12,161 bases of DNA from an uncultured Halomicronema sp. (GTDB lineage: Bacteria; Cyanobacteriota; Cyanobacteriia; Phormidesmidales; Phormidesmidaceae): contig CALCPB010000838.1 in NCBI GenBank assembly GCA_937897665.1, positions 1 through 12,161 of the forward strand, read 5' to 3'. Position numbers and translations under genes: made by a program. This document shows positions 1 through 6,667 of this stretch, piece by piece. The notes beneath the pieces were generated by a model. The model was not told where the DNA came from, searched no databases, and worked only from the letters and a program-made list of their open reading frames with translations. Position 1 is the stretch's first letter, and every line of letters begins with the position of its first letter.

Positions 1-612
1 CTTGAACAGACTCTGGAATCTCCGAATCTGTCATATCTACGCCGAGGACATCGTTGTAAATACGCGCACGCATTCTGATCAAATCAACACACCGCCGAAC
101 GCCTCTTCCGCGCCAATGGGGATTTGGATCGGCACTGCAGGCGATTTAAGGCGCTCGCGAATCTGCTCATGAACCCTAAAAAAGTTGGCCCCAGTGCGAT
201 CCATTTTGTTGACGAAAGCGATCCGCGGCACGGTATAGCGATTGGCCTGACGCCAGACTGTTTCTGACTGAGGCTGTACCCCTTCCACCGACGAAAAGAC
301 GGCAATTCCGCCATCTAACACCCGCATCGCACGCTCTACTTCAATGGTGAAATCGACGTGCCCTGGCGTATCAATAATGTTGATTCGATGGTCGCGCCAT
401 TCTGTACTGATTGCCGCTGCTGTGATCGTAATGCCACGCTCACGCTCTTGTTCCATCCAATCGGTTACCGCAGTACCCTCATGGACTTCACCAATTTTAT
501 GCACCACTCCTGAGTAGAACAACATACGCTCAGTCGTGGTGGTCTTGCCCGCGTCAATATGAGCGGCAATCCCAATATTTCTAACGCGTTCTAACGGAGT
601 CGTACGTGCCAT
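1..612 (-). pseudogene. fusA: Translation elongation factor G, 5' part, with an apparent frameshift
   Basis: EF-G is the GTPase that moves tRNA and mRNA through the ribosome after peptide bond formation. The start at 612 is supported by AAGGAG (619-624, minus strand) six bases upstream. The GTP-binding motifs are intact: AHIDAGKTT at residues 17-25, RGITI 59-63, DTPGH 81-85 and NKMD 135-138. The frame then stops at 79-81 after FGGVLI. Re-reading base 88 (a -1 shift) restores the EF-G sequence [16 protein letters not shown] down to the window edge. The canonical GGVVDLI needs one more G near 86-91, so I infer a one-base deletion. No slippery heptamer is visible. The gene sits third in the str operon, normally essential, so a sequencing or assembly error is more likely than a true pseudogene. 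Cyanobacteria often carry extra EF-G paralogues, which would allow a real loss. The full protein would be about 690-700 residues. Confidence 0.9.
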
Positions 613-634
613 GGTGGTCTCCTTGGCAATAGCG

Positions 635-658
635 AGACTAGTCCATAATGCCTAGTCT
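635..658 (-). other. Inverted repeat just upstream of the fusA Shine-Dalgarno
   Basis: AGACTAG (635-641) and CTAGTCT (652-658) form a perfect 7-bp stem with a 10-base loop. The stem ends 10 bases before the fusA AAGGAG on the mRNA. The same spacer holds an 8-base direct repeat CAAACGTC at 673-680 and 689-696. A hairpin here could set the ratio of S7 to EF-G made from the shared mRNA; that is inference only. Confidence 0.45.
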
Positions 659-708
659 ATCGTTTTGAAAATCAAACGTCTGAGGCGGCAAACGTCAGGC
701 TTAAATGC

Positions 709-1179
709 CTAGTATCGGTAATGAGCAAAGGCTTTGTTGGCTTCTGCCATGCGGTGAGTTTCTTCACGCTTGCGCACGGCACTTCCTGTTTCATTAGCCG
801 CATCCATCAGCTCATTAGCCAACTTCATCGCCATGGTTTTGCCGCCCCGGCTACGCGAAAACTGAGTGATCCACCGTAGAGCCAGCGCAGTGCCGCGATC
901 TTGGCGAACTTCCATGGGCACTTGGTAGGTCGCCCCTCCCACTCGACGCGCCTTGACTTCGACCAACGGGGTGACATTCCGAACGGCTTCCTCAAACACC
1001 TCAAGGGCATCGGAACCCGTCCTTTCGGCGATGATAGTAAACGCGTCGTAGACGATATGGCTAGCAACAGATTTCTTGCCATCCAGCATGATGCGACGAA
1101 TCATCATGCTGACAAGACGGCTGTTATAAACCGAGTCAGGGGGAACGACACGCTTTTGAGCAGAAGTACGGCGAGACAT
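709..1179 (-). CDS. rpsG: 30S ribosomal protein S7
   Basis: S7 is a primary binder of the 3' domain of 16S rRNA and helps form the head and E site of the small subunit. The 156-residue length is the usual bacterial length. The sequence has the family core: SRRTSAQKR start, [37 protein letters not shown] around residues 68-88, and the ALRWI segment. The C-terminus [13 protein letters not shown] is typical. The ATG at 1177-1179 follows AAAGGA (1185-1190, minus strand) at good spacing. It lies between rpsL (139 bases upstream) and fusA (96 bases downstream) in the normal str order. In E. coli S7 represses its own operon by binding the S12-S7 spacer. Whether that holds here is unknown, but the spacer does contain a strong inverted repeat. 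Confidence 0.98.
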   Translation of the reverse strand: MSRRTSAQKRVVPPDSVYNSRLVSMMIRRIMLDGKKSVASHIVYDAFTIIAERTGSDALEVFEEAVRNVTPLVEVKARRVGGATYQVPMEVRQDRGTALALRWITQFSRSRGGKTMAMKLANELMDAANETGSAVRKREETHRMAEANKAFAHYRY

Positions 1180-1299
1180 GGTTATCCTTTCAATGCTTTA
1201 GCTAGATAATTACGAAGATCAATTGTTTGAGCTGTGAGGAGGACATCATTGCGATGCAAGTGCTGCCCGTCCTATGAAAATTGGGTCAAAGATTCACGA

Positions 1300-1329
1300 C
1301 CAAAGAATCGGCAAAAATCTATTCTTTGG
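1300..1329 (-). other. Inverted repeat spanning the rpsL stop codon
   Basis: CCAAAGAAT (1300-1308) and ATTCTTTGG (1321-1329) form a perfect 9-bp stem with a 12-base loop. The rpsL stop codon (1319-1321) is at the stem-loop junction. No T-run follows on the minus strand, so it is not a standard intrinsic terminator. A role in mRNA processing, stability or S7 feedback in the rpsL-rpsG spacer is possible but not shown. Confidence 0.5.
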
Positions 1330-1693
1330 GCTTTTTGGCACCATACTTGGAGCGCCCTTGCCGACGGTCTTTAACTCCGGCAGTGTCTAGCGTGCCGCGA
1401 ATGATGTGGTATCGAACGCCCGGCAGATCTTTGACCCGACCGCCGCGAATCATGACCACAGAGTGCTCTTGTAGGTTGTGCCCAATACCTGGAATGTATG
1501 CAGTGACCTCAAACCCAGATGTCAAACGAACCCTAGCCACCTTCCGCAGTGCCGAGTTAGGCTTCTTAGGTGTCGTTGTATAGACACGGGTGCAGACCCC
1601 ACGACGTTGAGGACAGCTCTTGAGCGCCGGGGACTTAGTTTTATCGGTTAGCTTTGTACGTTCGCTTCTAACTAGCTGCTGAATTGTTGGCAT
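1319..1693 (-). CDS. rpsL: 30S ribosomal protein S12
   Basis: S12 sits at the decoding centre and controls translational accuracy. The 124-residue sequence contains the near-invariant stretches [40 protein letters not shown] and [14 protein letters not shown]. The lysines in TPKKPN and in GRVKDLPG, where substitutions give streptomycin resistance in other bacteria, are both wild type. The Asp in VKDLPG is the residue methylthiolated by RimO in bacteria that have that enzyme. The ATG at 1691-1693 has no evident Shine-Dalgarno sequence (context TTGACGACCCA before ATG). This is the first gene of the str operon, about 55 bases downstream of the promoter -10. Its stop codon is inside a 9-bp inverted repeat (1300-1329). 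Confidence 0.98.
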   Translation of the reverse strand: MPTIQQLVRSERTKLTDKTKSPALKSCPQRRGVCTRVYTTTPKKPNSALRKVARVRLTSGFEVTAYIPGIGHNLQEHSVVMIRGGRVKDLPGVRYHIIRGTLDTAGVKDRRQGRSKYGAKKPKE

Positions 1694-2038
1694 TGGGTCG
1701 TCAAGTTAACTTTAGTGGGTGGTGTTTGGTTGATTTCACAAGCTCTAATCATACCGAAGAATTTCGTGAAGTGTCAATGAGAACATTTTAAGCCGCCTGC
1801 GCTTGAGTCAGTGCGGTAGCAAACTCGGGCCTCCTCAGCGGTGACGGCCTCGTTTAGGAGCTTAGGAAACGGGCATCAAGCAGTTATTTGACGCTGGTTG
1901 AGCGCTCATGACCACGAATGCCAGAAAAAGAATTCAAGAGCGATCACGCGCCGAATATAGCCGGAGGTCGTGAATGGGGGACGACACAGTTGGCAAAACT
2001 GGCATACCTGACCCGCAGAAAAAACGCCCCTGCTGACT
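1694..2038. other. Gene-free stretch between the cruP-sirB1 unit and rpsL
   Basis: The only well-supported element is the str promoter at 1748-1777. On the plus strand GGAGG (1963-1967) stands six bases before an ATG at 1974 that opens a 20-codon frame ending at 2036; this is most likely coincidental. A small stem CAGTT/AACTG (1987-2001) lies inside that frame. A run of six T on the minus strand follows the sirB1-family stop (around 2018-2024), but the stem next to it is only four pairs (GCAG/CTGC), so I do not call a terminator. No tRNA or other RNA gene is recognised. Confidence 0.5.
1748..1777 (-). promoter_or_regulatory. Sigma70-type promoter of the str operon
   Basis: Read on the minus strand, TTGACA (1772-1777) is a perfect -35 box. 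TATGAT (1748-1753) matches the -10 consensus at five of six positions, and the spacer is 18 bases. It points into rpsL and would start transcription near 1741, giving a leader of roughly 48 bases. This is the best sigma70 match I found in the window, which fits a ribosomal protein operon. Confidence 0.75.
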
Positions 2039-2869
2039 TTAGCTGCCCAGGAGCATATTGATCTGGCTAATTAGCTGTTGAATCTCAAAGGTGTCAGGCG
2101 CGTCAGGATGATTGAGCAAGTAATACTTGAGGTCGTCGCGAGCTTCCAACAATTTGCCCTCACGGTAATAAATGAGCCCGCGATCGCGGCGTTCTGCTAG
2201 AGAGTTGGGAATGAGTAACAGGATGCGGTCAATCGCGGCTAAGGCCCGAGGAATATCGGGCTGCTGCAGATAAATCATTTTGAGGTTGGTGAGTATGCGC
2301 GCCAAGAAGGGCTTAGCACCGATCGCCTCTAGGTGCTGCGGCAACATTCTGGCATCTGCGCCGTATAGCGTTCTGATGAGATCGCGACAGTCTTCCTCAA
2401 ATAGGACTTCTCCCTGATGGAATACATCCACAAAGATGGCCATGTCGGCTAACGTGGGACGGACTAAAAAATGTCCCGGCATGCCCACACCGGCCATCGG
2501 GAAGTCAATGCGTTTGGCGAGTTCCAAATAGACCAGGGATAACGTAATGGGAATCCCTGTCCGGCGGTCTAGGACTTGGTTCAGAAAACTATTTTGCGGG
2601 TTGTAATAGTCTTGGCTATTGCCGGTGAAGCCTTGGGTCTCAAACAAATAGTGGTTAAGCGCACGAATCATTTTGAGGGGATAGGCCTCTGTTGGTAACC
2701 GTTCCCGCAGTTCGTCGGCCATCGTCTCCAATCGTTGCAAATAAGCGCCGCAATCGAGATCTGGATATTCATCTAGGGCGATGTAGCGGGCAGCCAGACC
2801 CAAGTTGATCGCTTCGTCAGGGCGCTGAACTTCTTGAGTGAAGCGATCGCGGGCGAGAGATGGGCTCAT
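2039..2869 (-). CDS. SirB1-family protein (transglutaminase-like fold plus TPR)
   Basis: The 276-residue protein matches the SirB1/YchA family. An N-terminal transglutaminase-like region (about 45-165) has the signature NSFLNQVLDRRTGIPITLS, then PGHFLV with His133 and VDVF with Asp148. A TPR-like helical region follows (about 190-250, NLKMIYLQQPDIPRAL, then DDLKYYLLNHPDAP). The position where active transglutaminases carry the nucleophilic Cys (start of the helix after GIP) reads ITLS, so two catalytic positions remain but no Cys; this is usual in the family as I know it and suggests a non-enzymatic or altered role. The function is not established. ATG at 2867-2869 overlaps the cruP stop as ATGA, implying translational coupling. 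No clear terminator follows. Confidence 0.85.
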   Translation of the reverse strand: MSPSLARDRFTQEVQRPDEAINLGLAARYIALDEYPDLDCGAYLQRLETMADELRERLPTEAYPLKMIRALNHYLFETQGFTGNSQDYYNPQNSFLNQVLDRRTGIPITLSLVYLELAKRIDFPMAGVGMPGHFLVRPTLADMAIFVDVFHQGEVLFEEDCRDLIRTLYGADARMLPQHLEAIGAKPFLARILTNLKMIYLQQPDIPRALAAIDRILLLIPNSLAERRDRGLIYYREGKLLEARDDLKYYLLNHPDAPDTFEIQQLISQINMLLGS

Positions 2870-4434
2870 GGCATTCCCTTATAGTCGCTACCGGTACCGT
2901 ACTGCAGTGCATCTAACCACCGATGGTACCGATATTGTTGCTCAGCCGAAAGGGCTGCAGTCAATGGACTGGCAGCCTTAAACAGCGGCTGCAGTGCGGC
3001 GTATCCGGCCAGAGCACCGTAATGGGGTAGCCAGCGAGCGATCGCGCCGACCCCCACTTGGGGCAAAATTTGCGCTACCAAAGCCGGATGTTTCACCGAA
3101 GTGCTCAGCAGCGTTTTGGCCAACGCGGGAAACTGGACAACATCGCGCAAAAAGGGCTTGAGCGTCGCCTCGCCCAAAGCTGCCATGTCGCCAAAAATCG
3201 TTCCTAGAAGCCGATTGATGTGCTCAGGGGGGAGATGTTGATTCATGCCGACACGCATCGACTCTTGAAATAGCCAGGTGACCGATAAATTCGGCTGATA
3301 GGGCTGCAGCCAGCTCAACGCCTCGGCACTGAGGCAATCTTTTCGCAGCGCTTCATCAAGGCCAGTGGTGAGCCGGGCCAAATGTCGAATCATCGCACCA
3401 AAGCCGCCAAAGCTGAGAGGCGACTGACTACCGCTGCTGTCGCCGACTGGCAACATGCGGCCCCAAGGATACTGTAGAGGGCTCTCACGATAGCAGGGAA
3501 AGAACCCAAACAGCGCCCGCTTGATGTCCAACTCAGCCAAGGCAATTTGTTGGTAATCGGGCAGGAGTTCCCAATACTCATCAAACAGGGCCTCTAAACC
3601 AATGCGGTCAGGATGGATATCTAGATACGTAAATAGATAGGTCGTACGACCATCGCGAGCAGGAAATGCCTCCCAAAAGTATTGGCACTGCTGACGAATC
3701 GGGGTGAAAGAATAAATCAAATCACCGGTGTCATTGGCGGAATAACCGGCGGCACAGGTGCCGACGACCAAACAAACCCCATCCGGCGTTTGGCCCTGAC
3801 GAGCCTGCTGCACTAGGGGTGAAAAGTGCCCCATGGCATCGATGAGCAAGCGCGCCCGGTAGGTCTCAGTCGTCGTTTTGACCGCCACGCCGGTTGGATG
3901 GACGATCGCTTGTTGAAAGGCAGTTTGCTCTACCAGCGTGCCACCGGCAGCCAAAAACTTTTGCTTCAGCACTTCGAGTAGATAGACCGGATCAACCCCG
4001 ATATTGAGCACGCCATCGACCCAGACTGGCTCACTCGCACCAAACTGAATGCGGGCTGGGCTGTACTCGGTGGCGATCGCGGTCGCCAGTTCCTCGGCAC
4101 TCAGCAGATCCAGCTCAACCAGTTCCTGCAGTTCCTGACGAGAAATATTCCATTCTTGATCGCGGCCTCGAAGGGTGCCCCGCTCTAAAACGGCCACGCG
4201 CCAGCCCCGTTGCGCCAGCGTGGCACCGATCATAATCCCAAGCGTGCCGCCACTGACAACGACATCCCAGTCAACCGAGGGCAAGTCCTCAGCAGCGATG
4301 CTGGCAACCTGAGGCACCGGCGTCTCGCCATGACGATACTGTCGCCAGCGATCGTCAACGGCGCGTAACCCCGCGAGCGTTTGTGGCAGCTGTGACAGCC
4401 AGTGAGCCGTATTTTGGGAATTTACCGAGACCAT
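2866..4434 (-). CDS. cruP: Lycopene cyclase paralogue CruP-like FAD oxidoreductase
   Basis: The 522-residue protein is a FAD-dependent oxidoreductase of the CruA/CruP group. The N-terminal dinucleotide-binding fold is DVVVSGGTLG at residues 57-66, continuing to VAVLER ending at 85. A second FAD-contact motif, GDSSGSQSPLSFGGFG, is at 331-346, and MGHFSP at about 201-206 fits the family. CruA is a lycopene cyclase; CruP is its paralogue in oxygenic phototrophs, linked by published plant and cyanobacterial work to limiting oxidative carotenoid products under stress. The CruP assignment over CruA comes from the length and the C-terminal half and is probable, not certain. I chose the ATG at 4434, because the longer frame to 4500 begins with TTG. 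A GCAGG-TTTG-CCTGC hairpin (4471-4484) lies in the presumed leader. The gene is coupled to the sirB1-family gene by ATGA. Confidence 0.8.
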   Translation of the reverse strand: MVSVNSQNTAHWLSQLPQTLAGLRAVDDRWRQYRHGETPVPQVASIAAEDLPSVDWDVVVSGGTLGIMIGATLAQRGWRVAVLERGTLRGRDQEWNISRQELQELVELDLLSAEELATAIATEYSPARIQFGASEPVWVDGVLNIGVDPVYLLEVLKQKFLAAGGTLVEQTAFQQAIVHPTGVAVKTTTETYRARLLIDAMGHFSPLVQQARQGQTPDGVCLVVGTCAAGYSANDTGDLIYSFTPIRQQCQYFWEAFPARDGRTTYLFTYLDIHPDRIGLEALFDEYWELLPDYQQIALAELDIKRALFGFFPCYRESPLQYPWGRMLPVGDSSGSQSPLSFGGFGAMIRHLARLTTGLDEALRKDCLSAEALSWLQPYQPNLSVTWLFQESMRVGMNQHLPPEHINRLLGTIFGDMAALGEATLKPFLRDVVQFPALAKTLLSTSVKHPALVAQILPQVGVGAIARWLPHYGALAGYAALQPLFKAASPLTAALSAEQQYRYHRWLDALQYGTGSDYKGMP

Positions 4435-4560
4435 AGTCGAGAAAGTGCCGCTGAAGTTCAGTAATTTGTCGCAGGTTTGCCTGCAGTGAAAGAGGAACAA
4501 TTGAATAAATCAATGGTCTTAGGACTGTTGGGCCAGGGAGCTTGTTTTTGATTGGGAAAC

Positions 4561-4761
4561 ATGACCGATTCATCGCTCAAACCAGAACCACGCAACAATC
4601 CGTTTTGGGCTTATCGTGACCCGCACTCAGGCCGTTGGATCACCCTGATGACGGCGACCCAATGTTGTCAGCTGGCTAAGCAGGTATTTACGCCTCGCAA
4701 ACGACGGTCAGTCCCCCCAGAAACTGGCGATAATTCATCATCTGAGCAATCATCCTCTTGA
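4561..4761 (+). CDS. Small hypothetical protein, 66 residues
   Basis: I do not recognise a named family. The ATG at 4561 follows GGGAA closely; an in-frame TTG at 4552 is less likely. The protein has a compact aromatic segment NNPFWAYRDPHSGRW at residues 12-26, then a short hydrophobic stretch with a Cys pair (CCQLAK, 35-40 region), a basic patch TPRKRRS and a Ser/Glu-rich disordered tail (SSSEQSSS). The WAYRDPHSGRW segment looks like a conserved motif, not random translation. The gene is divergent from cruP with about 126 bases between the starts. It is followed 61 bases later by the peroxiredoxin gene on the same strand. No signal peptide or membrane segment is apparent. Confidence 0.6.
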   Translation: MTDSSLKPEPRNNPFWAYRDPHSGRWITLMTATQCCQLAKQVFTPRKRRSVPPETGDNSSSEQSSS

Positions 4762-4822
4762 TTAACCCCGACCATTTGTTAGATCCTAGACTTTTGTCAA
4801 ACGTTTAGGAATCTCTTCGCAA

Positions 4823-5413
4823 ATGGTACTTTCTCGTCGCCAGTGGTTGATTCACCTGTGTATCTGCACCTGGGCATGGCTAACCTGGGGGTTCATGATG
4901 CCCGAGGCGTTGGCGTTGGGGGGGCCACAGCCGCCCATTGGGGAGATGGCTCCGACTTTTACCTTGCCCACCAACTCGGGGGCGGGCGAAATCTCCCTCG
5001 CTGACTACCGAGGGCGTTGGGTTGTCCTCTACTTTTATCCTCAAGATGGCACGTCGGGCTGCACCTTAGAAGCACGTCGGTTTCAAGAGAGTCGGCCCGA
5101 ATTTCAAACTCTGAATGCCGAAATCATTGGCGTCAGTGCGGATGATGTCAGCTCTCATGAGAGTTTTTGTGCCGCTGAAGGCATTGAGTTTCCTTTGTTG
5201 TCAGATCAGGATGGCAGTGTCAGTAAAGCGTATGGCTCGTGGCTTACCGGGCGATCGCTGCGGCATACCTACCTGATTGACCCCGATGGTGTGATGCGAG
5301 AGCGGTTTCTTGGCGTGCGTCCAGCCATTCATAGTCAAGAGGTCTTGACCACGTTGGAGTCTTTATTGATGCCGACCTCGACAGTTTCTAGTCAAACTAT
5401 TGAAAATTTATAG
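4823..5413 (+). CDS. Exported PrxQ/Bcp-type peroxiredoxin
   Basis: Peroxiredoxins of the PrxQ (Bcp) class reduce hydrogen peroxide and alkyl peroxides through a peroxidatic cysteine. Here that is Cys80 in DGTSGCTLEARRF, with Thr77 in the usual PxxxT/SxxC-like site and Arg in the C-terminal half. The resolving Cys common in PrxQ, five residues later, is absent (Arg85). The only other mature-region Cys is Cys116 in SHESFCAAEG, on the next helix, which fits the minority PrxQ type with the resolving Cys in helix 3. Residues 1-31 are a signal peptide: SRRQWL resembles a twin-arginine motif, followed by a hydrophobic stretch and an ALA cleavage site at 29-31, so the enzyme probably acts in the thylakoid lumen or periplasm. 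ATG at 4823 has AGGA twelve bases upstream. Confidence 0.88.
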   Translation: MVLSRRQWLIHLCICTWAWLTWGFMMPEALALGGPQPPIGEMAPTFTLPTNSGAGEISLADYRGRWVVLYFYPQDGTSGCTLEARRFQESRPEFQTLNAEIIGVSADDVSSHESFCAAEGIEFPLLSDQDGSVSKAYGSWLTGRSLRHTYLIDPDGVMRERFLGVRPAIHSQEVLTTLESLLMPTSTVSSQTIENL

Positions 5414-5434
5414 GGTAAATGCGATCGCCCCAAT

Positions 5435-5460
5435 CACCCAGTCTATTCGTAGAATGGGTG
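5435..5460 (+). other. Hairpin between prxQ and nfu
   Basis: CACCCA (5435-5440) pairs with TGGGTG (5455-5460). After a G/A mismatch TCTA (5442-5445) pairs with TAGA (5450-5453), closing on a TTCG loop (5446-5449). No T-run follows, so it may be an mRNA-stability or partial-termination element in front of nfu, 35 bases before its ATG. A HIP1 octamer lies just upstream at 5421-5428. Confidence 0.5.
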
Positions 5461-5494
5461 GTATCCGCTTACGAACAATGGATGGCAGACAACT

Positions 5495-5734
5495 ATGCAG
5501 ACTTTGGCCCTGACCCAAGACAACGTTGAAAACGTTTTGGATGAATTGCGCCCGTATCTCATGGCCGACGGTGGCAATGTCGAACTGGTCGAAATTGATG
5601 GCCCGACCGTGCGTCTACGGCTCCAGGGAGCCTGTGGCTCTTGCCCGAGCTCGGCAATGACCCTCCGCATGGGGATTGAGCGCCGCCTACGCGAGTTCAT
5701 TCCAGAAATTGCTGAAGTTGAGCAGGTGGCGTAA
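5495..5734 (+). CDS. nfu: Nfu-type iron-sulfur cluster scaffold/carrier
   Basis: The 79-residue protein is a stand-alone Nfu domain, equal to the C-terminal part of NifU. The sequence [12 protein letters not shown] and the cluster-binding CGSCPSS (Cys47 and Cys50) are the family signatures. In cyanobacteria proteins of this kind assemble and hand over 4Fe-4S or 2Fe-2S clusters, including those for photosystem I, in the cytosol. The length is typical of the cyanobacterial form. The ATG at 5495 has only a weak upstream GGATGG; nearby ATGs are out of frame. It follows the peroxiredoxin gene by 81 bases and is closed by a good intrinsic terminator, so the two may share transcripts, although the hairpin between them could separate expression. 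Confidence 0.93.
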   Translation: MQTLALTQDNVENVLDELRPYLMADGGNVELVEIDGPTVRLRLQGACGSCPSSAMTLRMGIERRLREFIPEIAEVEQVA

Positions 5735-5774
5735 CACTGCAACCCGAGGCTCAATTCACGATTGATTACGACAG

Positions 5775-5811
5775 GGGAGGTGAGCCAACAGTTCATCTCC
5801 CATTGTTTTTT
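5775..5811 (+). terminator. Intrinsic terminator of nfu
   Basis: GGGAGGTGA (5775-5783) pairs with TCATCTCCC (5793-5801) through nine pairs including one G-T, with a nine-base loop. ATTG and a run of six T (5806-5811) follow. It lies 40 bases after the nfu stop and between convergent genes. Confidence 0.85.
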
Positions 5812-5818
5812 AGAAAAG

Positions 5819-6667
5819 TCAGTTATTGGCGATAGCCGCTTTTGGCAGATGGCAGGTGAGCGATATCGCTAGGCGATCGCCAGTAATCACGATAGGCCCC
5901 TGGGGCGTTTCGACGATTATCTGCTGGGCTGATACCTGCACAACATAGCTCAAGGCTCCCATTCCTTTTCCTTTATTGGATGAAGCCTCTGATGCTAGCT
6001 CTCGTTGATTTGGTGCCGACAACAGTGGCTTCAAGCTAGGACGAGTTGTGTCTGCCGAGATGGCGGAGGCAAGCCCTGGCCCTGGAGCAAGCGACTGGTC
6101 GAGTCCGTTTGTCGTATCGGTTGCTTGTTCGGCGCTACAGCTGGGCTGGCTCCAGACCAAGCGATCCTGATTTTGTAACGCCGCATCACCCTGATCTGTG
6201 GTGATGAACAGCGTCTCTGCATGAAACGCCACATCCTGCACATGCTGCCATTGCCGGTTAATGAAGGCCATAATTTCAGTGTCTTTATGGGGGCCAACTA
6301 AGCGACGGCGGTGACACCACCAGTATTTCCAAAAGTTGCGAGCTGGGGTGTAGCGAATCTCATCTGCGTGGGGAGCCGGATGATATTCATAGGTCATATA
6401 TCGTCCCGTGGTATCAGGCCCAACTGGGATGAAGTGATCAGCAATCAGCAGCTTACCGATCAGCTTGGCATAATCGTTGACCGCTGAGACCCCAATACGA
6501 GCAGGGCAAGCCGCATGCTGCGCCCAAGCAATGAGCAGCCCACTACGACTCAATAGTTGAAACATGTCTTGAGCGGGCTGTAAACGCAACCGATAGTTGG
6601 CTGCTAGGACGGTATCGCCCTTGATAAAATGTTTGATTAGCGTAACGTCGTCGATTTGAGTCGCCAT
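5819..6667 (-). CDS. Hypothetical protein, 282 residues, three-part architecture
   Basis: I do not recognise this family. Residues 1-170 look like a folded domain with regular alternation of hydrophobic and charged positions, including an unusual aromatic/basic patch NFWKYWWCHRRR (111-122). Residues about 171-235 are rich in Ser, Ala, Thr, Pro and Gln and look like a disordered linker. Residues about 239-270 (YVVQVSAQQIIVETPQGPIV and on) read as a small beta-rich module. No signal peptide or membrane helix is seen, so a cytosolic protein is likely. The ATG at 6665-6667 lacks a clear Shine-Dalgarno sequence. It is convergent with nfu and shares no apparent operon. The length, lack of stops and codon use similar to neighbours support a real gene. 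An RNA- or DNA-contact role for the basic aromatic patch is only a thought. Confidence 0.75.
   Translation of the reverse strand: MATQIDDVTLIKHFIKGDTVLAANYRLRLQPAQDMFQLLSRSGLLIAWAQHAACPARIGVSAVNDYAKLIGKLLIADHFIPVGPDTTGRYMTYEYHPAPHADEIRYTPARNFWKYWWCHRRRLVGPHKDTEIMAFINRQWQHVQDVAFHAETLFITTDQGDAALQNQDRLVWSQPSCSAEQATDTTNGLDQSLAPGPGLASAISADTTRPSLKPLLSAPNQRELASEASSNKGKGMGALSYVVQVSAQQIIVETPQGPIVITGDRLAISLTCHLPKAAIANN

Noticed and set aside
79..95. Programmed -1 ribosomal frameshift in fusA
   Set aside because: No X XXY YYZ slippery heptamer around the shift and no precedent for it in EF-G; a base deletion explains it more simply.
901..1209. 102-codon plus-strand frame over rpsG
   Set aside because: Antisense to rpsG with no protein-like features.
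1281..1583. 100-codon plus-strand frame over rpsL
   Set aside because: Antisense to a near-invariant ribosomal protein gene.
2015..2038. Possible terminator after the SirB1-family gene
   Set aside because: A T6 run is present on the minus strand but the adjoining stem is only four base pairs.
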